From Qipengyuania sp. HL-TH1 (GTDB lineage Bacteria; Pseudomonadota; Alphaproteobacteria; Sphingomonadales; Sphingomonadaceae), in NCBI RefSeq assembly GCF_036365825.1, contig NZ_CP142675.1:682001-746000 (forward strand): DNA of 64,000 bases, given 5' to 3'. Shown in pieces: positions 50,984 through 59,513 of the stretch; within the stretch, counting starts at the first letter, position 1, and each line of letters starts with the position of its first letter. Position numbers and translations under genes: made by a program. The notes beneath the pieces were generated by a model. That model worked only from the letters and a program-made list of their open reading frames with translations. It was not told the origin of the DNA and did not search any database.

Positions 50984-53620
50984 TCACTGGGGCAGGGTCT
51001 CCGCTGTCGAAAGGTCGGGGCTAACAACACCCTCGGTGACGCGCTGTAAAGCCTCTTCGAGTGTCAGCCGCGTGACGGGGGTGCCTTCGGGAAAGGCGGA
51101 CAACAGCCGGCTGGGGAAGGCGGGGGAAAGCACGACGAAATGGCCCGCATCCTCGCGCGTCCGGATCAGCCGCCCGAAGGCCTGCGCCAGCCGCGCGCGG
51201 ATGATGCGGTCGTCATAGCGCTTGGCGCCGCCTGCCTGGTCCGCCGCGGCGGCGCGGCGCGCGCGGTGGAGAATGGTCGGGCGCGGCCACGGCACGCTTT
51301 CCATCACCACGCAGCGCAGGCTCCGGCCAGGCACGTCGACCCCGTCGCGCAGCGCATCGGTGCCCAGCAGGCTGGCGCGCGCATCGTCGCGGAAGATGTC
51401 GGTCAGCGTCCCCGTATCGATCGGATCGACATGCTGCGCATAGAGCGGCAGCCCGGCGCGTGCGAGCCGGTCCGCGATCCGGCCATAGACCGCGCGCATC
51501 CGCCGGATCGCGGTAAACAGCCCCAGCACGCCGCCATCGCTCGCCTCGATCAGCCGCGCATAGGCCCCTGCCAGCGCCGGGATATCGCCCTTGCGAATAT
51601 CGGTGACGATCAGCACTTCTGCACGGCCCGCGTAATCGAAGGGGCTTTGCGCTTCCGCGGTCTTCGGTGCCAGTTCCAGATACTGCGCGCCGCTCTTGGT
51701 GATGGCATGCGGCCAGTCGGGCCCGGTCTCGTCGCGGTCGGTCAGCGTGGCGCTGGTCAGCATGACCCCGTGCGCGGGTTCGAGCACGACCTTGGCGAAT
51801 GGCTTCATCGGATCGAGCCAGTGGCGATAGATCCCCACATCGAATTCGCGCGAATCGTTGCGGTCGACCTGCAGCCAGTCGATGAATTCGGGATCGGCCG
51901 GCCCGCCGAGCCGCGACAGCAGCGCTTCCCACGCTGCGATCAGGTCGATCCGCCAGGCGAGTGAGTGGCGCGCGCCTTCGATCCGCGCACGGCCTTGCCC
52001 GTCGAGCCAGTCGGGTGCGTCCTCGACGATCGCTTCGAGCCGTCCGGCAAGTTTGAGTAGCGGCGTGCGGATGGTTGCCAGCGCCTGCGCCGCAGTGCCT
52101 GCCGCCTCGACCAGTTCGCCCGGCAGCTGCGCAGTCTCGGTCTCGATGCCATAGCCCATCTCGAGCCCGCTTTCATCGCGCGCAAAAGTGGTCGCGCGCA
52201 CGGCGGCGAGCAATTCCTCGATCGGGCCGATGGGGCCGCTTTCGGCCAGCCGCCCGAGCCAGCCATCGGCGGGCAGGGCATTGGCTGCCTCGACCGCCGC
52301 CTCGACCGCTTCGCCGCCGGCGTCGTCATAGCTGGCGACATCGGCGAGACGCGCGGAAAGGCCCCGGCGGCGCCCGCGGCTGTTCTTTTCGGGGCCGATG
52401 ATCCAGCGCCGCAGCTCGATCGCCTCCTGCCCGGTCAGCGCGGCGGAAAAGGTGCTGTCGGCGGCGTCGAACACGTGGTGCCCTTCGTCGAACACGATCC
52501 GCGTCGGGCGCGTCGCGGCATCGCGTCCGCGCGCGGCATTGACCATCACCAGCGCATGATTGGCAATGACGAGATCGGCCTGCGCCGCATTGCGGGCACT
52601 GCGTTCGATGAAGCACTTCCGGTAATGCGGGCACCCGGCATAGACGCATTCGCCGCGCTGGTCGGTCAGCGCGGCGATCCCGCGCTTGCGGAACAGCGTG
52701 CCGAGCCAGCCGGGCAGGTCGCCGCCGATCATGTCGCCATCCTGCGAATAGGCCGCCCAGCGCGCAACCAGATGCGCGAGAATTGCGGGGCGTCCCGCGA
52801 AACCGCCCTGCAAGGCGTCTTCCAGATTGAGCAGGCACAAATAGTTCTCGCGCCCCTTGCGCACCACCACCGGGGGTGATCCGTCGGCGCGGCTGGCGGG
52901 CCATGCGCGGCGGCTTTCCTGGCGCAGCTGGCGCTGGAGGTTCTTGGTATAGGTGCTGACCCAGACTGTCCCGCCCGATCGCTCTGCCCAGAGCGAGGCG
53001 GGGGCGAGATAGCCCAGCGTCTTGCCGATCCCGGTACCCGCCTGTGCGAGCAGGATATGCGGGCGCTTCTGGCTGTCGCGCGGGCCGAAGACATGGCCTG
53101 CACCCTTCGAAAACGCACGCTGGCCCTCGCGCCGTTCCGCGCCTTCGCCGGTCAGCCGTTCGAGTTGTGCCTCGATCTCGGGTTCGTCGATCAGCACCTG
53201 TGCAGGCTGCGGACGGTCGGGCGTCTCCTCCCATTCGGGCAGGCGGCTGAACAGCCACTTCTCCGCGCGATCGGGCCTTTTGATATGCGGCGCGAGCACG
53301 CCTGCCCAGGGCCAGCGCAGCCGCGCCAGCGATTGCAGCGACGACCATGCGCCTTCGCGCTGCGACCAGTCTTCGCTCTCGCAGGTCGCCACCAGGACTC
53401 CCGCCGCCTGTTGCAGCAGCATGGGGACGCCCGCATCGTCCGCCGGTTCGTCCAGCCCCAGCGCATGCGCCAGCCCCTTGGGCGTGGGCACGCAGAAGGT
53501 CGCCGGGTGGACGAAGGCGAACAGTTCCAGCAGGTCGAGCCCCGACAGGTCGGGATAGCCGAGCCGACTCGCCACCAGCGGCGCATTCATCAGCAGCTGC
53601 GGCGTATCGGCCGCGGCCAT
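50984..53620 (-). CDS. DinG-family (XPD/RAD3-type) ATP-dependent DNA helicase
   Basis: An 878-residue Superfamily 2 helicase. Walker A is AQAGTGIGKT (202-211); the DEAH box is VFDEGHHVFDAADS; a four-Cys Fe-S cluster patch lies in RGECVYAGCPHYRKCFIERS plus upstream NYLCLLNLEDALQGG; motif VI-like LGTDALRDGVDVPGRSLRC closes the core. About 150 N-terminal residues before the core are not assigned (DLSGLDLLELFAFVHPATFC). DinG-type helicases unwind DNA at R-loops or after damage. ATG at 53620. Confidence 0.9.
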   Translation of the reverse strand: MAAADTPQLLMNAPLVASRLGYPDLSGLDLLELFAFVHPATFCVPTPKGLAHALGLDEPADDAGVPMLLQQAAGVLVATCESEDWSQREGAWSSLQSLARLRWPWAGVLAPHIKRPDRAEKWLFSRLPEWEETPDRPQPAQVLIDEPEIEAQLERLTGEGAERREGQRAFSKGAGHVFGPRDSQKRPHILLAQAGTGIGKTLGYLAPASLWAERSGGTVWVSTYTKNLQRQLRQESRRAWPASRADGSPPVVVRKGRENYLCLLNLEDALQGGFAGRPAILAHLVARWAAYSQDGDMIGGDLPGWLGTLFRKRGIAALTDQRGECVYAGCPHYRKCFIERSARNAAQADLVIANHALVMVNAARGRDAATRPTRIVFDEGHHVFDAADSTFSAALTGQEAIELRRWIIGPEKNSRGRRRGLSARLADVASYDDAGGEAVEAAVEAANALPADGWLGRLAESGPIGPIEELLAAVRATTFARDESGLEMGYGIETETAQLPGELVEAAGTAAQALATIRTPLLKLAGRLEAIVEDAPDWLDGQGRARIEGARHSLAWRIDLIAAWEALLSRLGGPADPEFIDWLQVDRNDSREFDVGIYRHWLDPMKPFAKVVLEPAHGVMLTSATLTDRDETGPDWPHAITKSGAQYLELAPKTAEAQSPFDYAGRAEVLIVTDIRKGDIPALAGAYARLIEASDGGVLGLFTAIRRMRAVYGRIADRLARAGLPLYAQHVDPIDTGTLTDIFRDDARASLLGTDALRDGVDVPGRSLRCVVMESVPWPRPTILHRARRAAAADQAGGAKRYDDRIIRARLAQAFGRLIRTREDAGHFVVLSPAFPSRLLSAFPEGTPVTRLTLEEALQRVTEGVVSPDLSTAETLPQ

Positions 53621-53921
53621 GACCGCCTCGCCCTTCGAACACCCACGCGTCGACCCATTCGGATCGCGCAGCCAGGTGCCGGCGTGGCTGGCATGAAGAG
53701 CGGGGAGGGGCAGCAAATGGCTCACGGAAAAGACCATGTAAGGGCGGGAACGAAAAGTAAACAGAGGGCGGCGAGACTATGCCAAGAGCGTTTCGGTTCG
53801 TCGCAAGCGGTCGGTGCTTGACCGCGAAATGATTTTGAGAACACGTTCAATATCAGTTATTTGGAGTTTCCTGAACGCCAGATGACAGGAACTGTGGCGA
53901 AATCATGCCCGTTCTATTGGC
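53621..53921. promoter_or_regulatory. 301-base divergent region, possible promoter of the envelope-protein gene
   Basis: Shared upstream region of the helicase and the gene at 53922. A reasonable plus-strand promoter is TTGAGA (53835-53840), 17 bases, TATTTG (53858-53863), in AT-rich DNA. A short ORF starting at 53861 lies in another frame and has no convincing content. Nothing else recognised. Confidence 0.35.
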
Positions 53922-54869
53922 ATGACCAAGACCCGCCATATGATCGCCAGCGCCCCTATCGCGATTGCCGCGATGGCCGCGCTCCATACACCAGCCGCCA
54001 TGGCTCAGGAAGCGCCACCGATCGTGCTCGATTTGCCGGCGCCAACGCCGGCCGCATCGCCCGCTCCGATCGTAATTTCAGCGCCCGCGCCTGCTCCGAT
54101 CGTGATCGACCTGCCACAGGCCGAACCGGTGGTCGAACCCCCGGTCGTGAACGATCCCGCACCGGTCGCCACCACGCGGACCACGCAGGCCACCCCGACG
54201 CAACCTCGTGCTGAAGCTCGGGAACCTGCCGTAGCAACTACAACCGCTCCAGAAGCGACACTTGCACCCGTGGCCACGGCGGATACCGCAGTCGCAGCGG
54301 AGGAAGCTCCTCTGGCTGTTGGCGCAAGCGCTGTGCAGCCTGCCCCTTCGGCCGAGATCGTACCGGTTGAGGAGCCCGTAGGGGACGCCTCGAGCGCGGC
54401 CCTGCTCTTCGCGCTCCTTGGCGCAGGGGGAATCGGTCTGGCAGCGCTGCTGCTGTTCCGCTCGCGCCGCCGTCGTCGCACCGGCGATACGCCAGTTATC
54501 GAGCGGCCAATCGTCGGTGCGTCGCCGATCGTGGAGCGCGAAGCCCCTGTGACGGCGCATGCTCCTGAAGCGCGCAACACGTTGGCGAGTAAGTCGCCAT
54601 CCGCCGCTACCAGCAATGGCGCAGCAGTCGAGTTGCCAAGCGAACTGCCGCCTAGCCGTGCCGAGCGGGGGCGCCTGCTCCAGCGGATGATCAACGCGCG
54701 GCCCGATCGCGCCAACCCCTTCGCCTCGCACAAGGCCCGTGCCAAGCGCGCCCGCCTCATCCTGCAATCGATTGGTACCCGTTTCACCGATCGCAAGCCG
54801 GGCATCGATCTCAGCCAGTACGCGAATGTCTGGCCCGAACTGCGCGGCTGGCGACCTGCGACGACCTAA
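53922..54869 (+). CDS. Pro/Ala-rich exported protein with one membrane helix
   Basis: A 315-residue protein. Signal peptide ends at AAMAQ (about 29). A long Pro/Ala/Thr/Val-rich linker follows with a duplicated APAPIVIDLP unit, then one transmembrane helix (about 161-182, LLFALLGAGGIGLAALLLF) and a strongly basic stop-transfer stretch (RSRRRRR). The C-terminal 130 residues are a conserved-looking basic domain (NPFASHKARAKRARLILQSI, IDLSQYANVWPELRG). I do not recognise it; it could be a periplasm-spanning sensor or anchor. Confidence 0.72.
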   Translation: MTKTRHMIASAPIAIAAMAALHTPAAMAQEAPPIVLDLPAPTPAASPAPIVISAPAPAPIVIDLPQAEPVVEPPVVNDPAPVATTRTTQATPTQPRAEAREPAVATTTAPEATLAPVATADTAVAAEEAPLAVGASAVQPAPSAEIVPVEEPVGDASSAALLFALLGAGGIGLAALLLFRSRRRRRTGDTPVIERPIVGASPIVEREAPVTAHAPEARNTLASKSPSAATSNGAAVELPSELPPSRAERGRLLQRMINARPDRANPFASHKARAKRARLILQSIGTRFTDRKPGIDLSQYANVWPELRGWRPATT

Positions 54870-54902
54870 ATCCCTCCTGACCCTCGATAGGTGTCGCAGC
54901 GG

Positions 54903-54936
54903 TAGGGGCGTCTACTCCGACGAGTAGGCGCCCCTA
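54903..54936 (+). terminator. Strong hairpin after the Pro/Ala-rich gene
   Basis: A 15-bp stem with one G-T pair (54903-54917 and 54922-54936) around a CGAC tetraloop, followed by TTGGCG. Energy is very high but the T-tract is short. Confidence 0.6.
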
Positions 54937-55216
54937 TTGGCGACTGTGCCCATCGCAGCATATCGTGCCGCAGCGTCTTTCGTCGCGCCTTGTTCGATAT
55001 AAGCCAACGTCTGTCCTACACGGCGCTTTCCGGATACTCCCCGGCGCATGCCGCAGACCTTTGTTCTTGAACGCTACCTCTATCACATCTGCGAAAGGCC
55101 CGGCGGGTTTTCTCTTCCAGGACCGTGGTCCATGCGGTCCATGTGACTGGACTCGTCTTCGCGCGTTCCAACACGCGTCCAACACTTCGCACTTGCGAAA
55201 GCGGCGGTCACCCGCA
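54937..55216 (+). other. 280-base region before lysyl-tRNA synthetase, no gene seen
   Basis: Contains a small hairpin TTCGC-ACTT-GCGAA (about 55184-55197) just upstream of the lysRS start and several purine/pyrimidine runs, but no convincing ORF, tRNA fold or repeat. The minus-strand ORF here lacks any family signal. It may hold the promoter and a structured leader. Confidence 0.35.
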
Positions 55217-56857
55217 ATGGCGTTTCACATGAGCATGACCGATCTGATCGCCGCTGCACGCGTGTCCAAGGCCTGGCCATTCCAGGAGGCACAGCGCCTG
55301 CTCAAACGCTATCCCGACGGCACCAAGCCCGACGGCTCGCCGGTCCTGTTCGAAACCGGTTACGGCCCCAGCGGGCTGCCGCATATCGGCACTTTCCAGG
55401 AGGTGCTGCGCACCACGCTGGTGCGCCGCGCCTTCGAAGCGCTGATTGGGGCGCGGCCCGAAGACGGCAAGACGCGGCTGGTCGCGTTTTCCGACGATAT
55501 GGACGGGCTGCGCAAGGTGCCCGACAATGTGCCCAACCAGCAGCTGTTGCAGGACAATCTGCACCTGCCGCTGAGCCGGGTGCCCAATCCCTTCGATTCC
55601 GACCACGCCAGCTTCGCCGCGCACAACAATGCGATGCTCCGCGAATTCCTCGACCGCTTCGGCTTCCAGTACGAGTTCGTCTCGGCCAGCGATCGCTACA
55701 ATTCGGGTGCCTTCGACGAGGCGCTGCGCCAGGTTCTGCGCAAGAACCAGCAGATCCTCGACATCATGCTGCCGACGCTGCGCGAGGAACGCCGCCAGAC
55801 CTATTCGCCGGTGCTGCCGGTCAGTCCGCAGACCGGCCGCGTTCTGCAGGTGCCGGTCGAGGTAGTCGATGCCGAGGCGGGCACGATCCGCTTCACCGAC
55901 GAGGATGGGACTGTCATCGAGCAGAGCGCGCTGGGCGGCATGAGCAAGCTGCAGTGGAAGGTCGACTGGGCAATGCGCTGGTATGCGCTGGGCGTCGATT
56001 ACGAAATGTACGGCAAGGATCTGACCGACAGCGGTGTGCAGTCGGGCAAGATCGTGCAGGTACTCGGCGGGCGCAAGCCCGAGGGGTTGATCTACGAGCT
56101 GTTCCTCGACGAAAACGGCGAGAAGATATCCAAGTCCAAGGGCAACGGGCTGACCATCGACGAATGGCTGACCTATGGGTCGGAAGAGAGCCTGGGCTTC
56201 TACATCTTCCCCAATCCCAAGAGCGCCAAGCAGCTGCACGTCGGCGTCATCCCGCGTGCAGTGGACGATTACTGGCAGTTCCGCGAGCGGCTGGCCGAGC
56301 AGGAGCTCGACAAGCAGCTCGGCAATCCGGTGTGGCATCTGGCGCGAGCCAATGGCGGCTTCGAGGCGGCGGAGGCGCCCGGCGCAGGTGAAAGCCTGCC
56401 GGTGACCTACGGCCTGCTGCTCAACCTCGCCAGCGTGCTGGGCGCCGAGGCAAGCGAAGATGCGCTGCGCGATTACCTCGCCAGCTATATCGGCGACGGC
56501 CGGATCACGCCCGAGCTCGAAGTGCTGATCGGTACTGCGGTTACCTATACGCGCGACTACATCGTCCCGACATTGTCCAAGCGCGCGCCCACCGCCAACG
56601 AAGCGGACGCGCTGCGCGCGCTCGACAGCTATCTTGCGGGGGCCGCCGAAGATACCAGCGCCGAAGACCTGCAAACGCAGGTCTATGAGATCGGCAAAAG
56701 CGAAGACTATGGCTTCGCCTCGCTGCGCGACTGGTTCAAGGCGCTCTACCAGACGCTGCTCGGCAGCGATCAGGGTCCGCGCATGGGCAGCTTCATCGCG
56801 CTTTACGGGGTCGCGAATACGCGCAAGCTCATTGCCGAGGCGTTGGCACGCGGCTGA
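55217..56857 (+). CDS. lysK: Class I lysyl-tRNA synthetase
   Basis: A 546-residue class I LysRS, the archaeal-type enzyme found also in alphaproteobacteria and spirochaetes. The nucleotide-binding motifs are GPSGLPHIGTFQEV (HIGH equivalent) and EKISKSKGNGL (KMSKS equivalent); DDMDGLRKVPDN and VDWAMRWYALGVDYEMYGKD lie between them. It charges tRNA-Lys with lysine, doing the job of class II LysS. Start: ATG 55217 (MAFHMSMTDL); ATG 55229 and 55235 are in frame. A hairpin terminator follows. Confidence 0.94.
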   Translation: MAFHMSMTDLIAAARVSKAWPFQEAQRLLKRYPDGTKPDGSPVLFETGYGPSGLPHIGTFQEVLRTTLVRRAFEALIGARPEDGKTRLVAFSDDMDGLRKVPDNVPNQQLLQDNLHLPLSRVPNPFDSDHASFAAHNNAMLREFLDRFGFQYEFVSASDRYNSGAFDEALRQVLRKNQQILDIMLPTLREERRQTYSPVLPVSPQTGRVLQVPVEVVDAEAGTIRFTDEDGTVIEQSALGGMSKLQWKVDWAMRWYALGVDYEMYGKDLTDSGVQSGKIVQVLGGRKPEGLIYELFLDENGEKISKSKGNGLTIDEWLTYGSEESLGFYIFPNPKSAKQLHVGVIPRAVDDYWQFRERLAEQELDKQLGNPVWHLARANGGFEAAEAPGAGESLPVTYGLLLNLASVLGAEASEDALRDYLASYIGDGRITPELEVLIGTAVTYTRDYIVPTLSKRAPTANEADALRALDSYLAGAAEDTSAEDLQTQVYEIGKSEDYGFASLRDWFKALYQTLLGSDQGPRMGSFIALYGVANTRKLIAEALARG

Positions 56858-56896
56858 CCGGTCCAAGAACCTCGACCGAGCGTCGCAGAAACGCCG

Positions 56897-56925
56897 GGGC
56901 AGGGACTTGCAATCCCTGTCCAACC
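56897..56925 (+). terminator. Hairpin after lysyl-tRNA synthetase
   Basis: A 9-bp stem (56897-56905 with 56913-56921, one G-T pair) and 7-base loop, in the short gap before the LOV kinase gene. No T-run of note. Confidence 0.5.
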
Positions 56926-56974
56926 GCGACAGTCTCTACTCCGGATAGATGGGTAGTTGAGAGGGGGAGGCGCC

Positions 56975-58096
56975 ATGGGTCGCGCCATGGACGGCAACAA
57001 TGGGCGGACTCCACCTTCCAGCGGGGTCGAAAAGGCAGTCGAACGCGCCGAGCATGAGGCGCGCATGGTCGGCCGTCTTGCCGATCTCAAGATCGGCTCG
57101 TCGCAGCTATTCATGCAGACGACCGAACAGACACGCATGGCGCTGTCCATCGCCGATCCGCATCAGGACGATTGCCCGCTGGTCTATTGCAACCAGGCCT
57201 TTGTCGATCTGACCGGCTATGACCGCGACGAGATTATCGGCCGCAATTGCCGCTTCCTGCAAGGGCGCGGCACCAAGCCCTCGGCTGTCGCAAAGCTCGC
57301 CGAAGCGGTGCGGAGCGGGGAATATACGGTCGTCGATATCCTCAACTACCGCAAGGACGGATCGTCTTTCTGGAACGCGGTCCATGTCGGCCCGATCTAC
57401 GACGAGAATGGCGATCTGGCGTATCTGTTCGGTTCGCAATGGGACATCACCGAACTGCTCGCCGCGCGCGAGACGATTGTCGAGAACGAGCGCGTAGCGG
57501 AGGAATTGCGGCACAGGACCGACAATCTGTTCGCCGTCCTGGTCGCCATCGTCCGGCTGTCGGCGCGCAATTCGCAGGACGTCGGCGAACTTTCGAGCAA
57601 GATCGAGCGGCGGGTCGAAGCACTCGCGGGGGCGCACCGGGTCTCGCTGGCGGCAGAAGGGCTCAACCACGACCGCAGCAATCTGCGCGATCTCGTCGAA
57701 GCGGTCATGCGGCCTTATCGCAGTGCGCGCGGCGACCGCATCGACCTTGGCGGCGAACTCATCGAATTGCCGCGCAAGCATGTCACCCCGCTGGGCCTTA
57801 CGCTGCACGAACTGGCGACCAATGCGCTCAAATACGGCGCGCTGGCGCATCAGGACGGCAAGGTCACGATCGACTGGGAGGTCGCGGAAGGCACGCTGGT
57901 GATCGAATGGGAGGAGACACGCGGACAGGGGGCGATCCCGCTTGCAGCCAATCCCGAGATCAAGGGTACGGGTTCGGGCACGCGGCTGATCGAAGGCGTT
58001 ATCCGCGGCCTTGGCGGCGGGGTCGAGATGCGCTTCGAACCCACGGGGTTCCAGGCCACCATCCGCGTACCCGCAGCGGCGCGCGCGCTCGACTGA
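56975..58096 (+). CDS. LOV blue-light receptor histidine kinase (HWE type)
   Basis: A 373-residue light-regulated kinase. The LOV domain (about 45-160) has GRNCRFLQG with the flavin-adduct Cys 92, preceded by LVYCNQAFVDLTGYDRDEII and followed by LNYRKDGSSFWNAVHVGPIY. A helix then leads to the dimerisation/phosphoacceptor segment EELRHRTDNLFAVL (His 180), and the ATPase has HELATNALKYGAL (N box with HWE His) and IEWEETRG (W-x-E). HWE kinases lack the usual HisKA. Same architecture as Erythrobacter LOV kinases. ATG at 56975 follows GAGGGGGAGG; a TTG at 56957 is rejected. No response regulator is adjacent. Confidence 0.93.
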   Translation: MGRAMDGNNGRTPPSSGVEKAVERAEHEARMVGRLADLKIGSSQLFMQTTEQTRMALSIADPHQDDCPLVYCNQAFVDLTGYDRDEIIGRNCRFLQGRGTKPSAVAKLAEAVRSGEYTVVDILNYRKDGSSFWNAVHVGPIYDENGDLAYLFGSQWDITELLAARETIVENERVAEELRHRTDNLFAVLVAIVRLSARNSQDVGELSSKIERRVEALAGAHRVSLAAEGLNHDRSNLRDLVEAVMRPYRSARGDRIDLGGELIELPRKHVTPLGLTLHELATNALKYGALAHQDGKVTIDWEVAEGTLVIEWEETRGQGAIPLAANPEIKGTGSGTRLIEGVIRGLGGGVEMRFEPTGFQATIRVPAAARALD

Positions 58097-58102
58097 GCGG
58101 GG

Positions 58103-58771
58103 TTACCCGTGCTTGCGCGTGCGAAACCACTTGGTCAGCACGTATTTCTGTCCCGCGATCACCGGGGTCCCGGCATGGAGCGTGTCCTCGTTGGGTAGCC
58201 CTTCGGGCGTGGCATTGTTCCATACCATCAGCACGCCGGGTTTCGGTTCGATCGAGGCGCCGATCTCGACGAAATGCGTATGCCCGCCTTCCTCGACCTC
58301 GTTGAGAAAGGCCATCGCGGTCCAGCAGCGTTGCCCGCCACGCTTGCGTTCCAGCTGCCAATATTCCTGGTCGGTATAGAACCAGTCATTGTGCGGCTTG
58401 AATTCCTGCCCGGGAAGATAGCGCTGGCCCTGGATGTTTTCCCCCGTCTTGCCCGGCAGTCCGAGCAGATCGTCGATCCGCCGCGAGATCGCCTTGATGA
58501 ACGGATCGTGCGGATCGAAATTGCCCGAATAGGAGGTGCGGAACTTGGCGATATAGGCGGTTTCGTGCAGCTCGCTCGGGCGCGCGACGGCATCGATCAT
58601 GCCCATCAGGCGCTGGCATTCATCGGGCGAGAGGAAATCGCCAATGGCGTAGATTTCTGCCCGATCGGTGGGGATCTTGTATGCCTGCGGGTCGGCATCA
58701 AGGCGCTTGCGCACCATGGCGCCGACGCGTTTGAGAGCATCCTGGTCGGGAACGGTAGCGGTCTTTGTCAT
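58103..58771 (-). CDS. 2OG-Fe(II) dioxygenase, prolyl-4-hydroxylase-like
   Basis: A 222-residue double-stranded-beta-helix oxygenase. The iron ligands are HxD in EFKPHNDWFYTD and the distal His in NEDTLHAGTPV, followed by the 2-oxoglutarate-binding KYVLTKWFRTR. AKFRTSYSGNFDPHDPFIKA is the substrate-side segment of the P4H family. Substrate may be a protein proline or a small molecule. ATG at 58771. Convergent with the LOV kinase, 6 bases apart. Confidence 0.87.
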   Translation of the reverse strand: MTKTATVPDQDALKRVGAMVRKRLDADPQAYKIPTDRAEIYAIGDFLSPDECQRLMGMIDAVARPSELHETAYIAKFRTSYSGNFDPHDPFIKAISRRIDDLLGLPGKTGENIQGQRYLPGQEFKPHNDWFYTDQEYWQLERKRGGQRCWTAMAFLNEVEEGGHTHFVEIGASIEPKPGVLMVWNNATPEGLPNEDTLHAGTPVIAGQKYVLTKWFRTRKHG

Positions 58772-58867
58772 CGGGGCCCTTGTTAGCAAGCATGCGCAGG
58801 GCTTCAAGTAAGCCGCTTGCCGGGCAGGTCGCGAGCGCTAGGATGGCGTCCTATCCATAGGGAGTGA

Positions 58868-59425
58868 ATGATGAGCGAGACGCACGCACGCCGCTATTCC
58901 AAGGGAGCCATGCTGTTCCACTGGGCAATCGCGATCCTGGTGATCATGAACTGGCAGATCGCCGAACGCGCTGGATCGCTGGAGATGCCGCTCAAGGCGG
59001 AAGTTTTCGGCTATCACAAGGCCTGGGGCATGGTGATCCTCGCTCTGACCCTGGGTCGGCTGATGTGGCGGTTCACGCACCGCGTTCCGCCGCTTCCCGC
59101 TGACCTCGCCCGCTGGGAAGCTGCACTGGCGCGCACGGTGCATACGATTTTCTATGTCCTGCTGATCGGTCTTCCGCTGGGCGGGTGGCTGGCCAATTCG
59201 CTGGGAGGACGTACGATCGACGTCTTCGGACTGTTCACCATTCCCGCGCTCCCGGTCGGCGAGAATAGCGATCTGGCAGGTCAGATTTTCGACGCCCATG
59301 CCCTGGGTGGATCGATTTTCATTGCCCTGATAGGCCTGCACATACTCGGCGCGCTCAAGCATACTTTCTTCGATCGCAACGGCGGCATTTTCCGCATGTT
59401 GCCCTTCGGCAAGGTGCCGAGCTGA
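58868..59425 (+). CDS. Cytochrome b561 family membrane protein
   Basis: A 185-residue four-helix cytochrome b561 (bacterial YodB type). Heme-ligand histidines lie in AMLFHWAIAILVIMNW, VFGYHKAWGMVILAL, ARTVHTIFYVLLIGL and ALIGLHILGALKHTFF. It transfers electrons between the quinone pool and a periplasmic partner. ATG 58868 with a second ATG at 58871. Divergent from the P4H gene. A terminator follows. Confidence 0.88.
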   Translation: MMSETHARRYSKGAMLFHWAIAILVIMNWQIAERAGSLEMPLKAEVFGYHKAWGMVILALTLGRLMWRFTHRVPPLPADLARWEAALARTVHTIFYVLLIGLPLGGWLANSLGGRTIDVFGLFTIPALPVGENSDLAGQIFDAHALGGSIFIALIGLHILGALKHTFFDRNGGIFRMLPFGKVPS

Positions 59426-59439
59426 GGCGGGCTACGAAA

Positions 59440-59470
59440 AAGCCCCCGCCAGTCACGTGGCGGGGGCCTG
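59440..59470. terminator. Bidirectional terminator between cytochrome b561 and the RcnB-like gene
   Basis: A perfect 10-bp stem (59442-59451 with 59458-59467) and GTCACG loop, with an A-run on the left that gives a T-tract to the minus-strand gene. Confidence 0.8.
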
Positions 59471-59513
59471 ATTGCCGCCCGGACTACTCACGAAATCCGG
59501 TCGGCGGCGTGAC

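Noticed and set aside
54934..55185. An 83-codon minus-strand ORF upstream of the lysyl-tRNA synthetase.
   Set aside because: No ribosome-binding site, Arg/Cys-rich shadow-like composition and no family signal.
56890..56930. Possible tRNA gene behind the lysyl-tRNA synthetase.
   Set aside because: The sequence forms a single 9-bp hairpin; no acceptor stem, TPsiC arm or anticodon loop can be folded.
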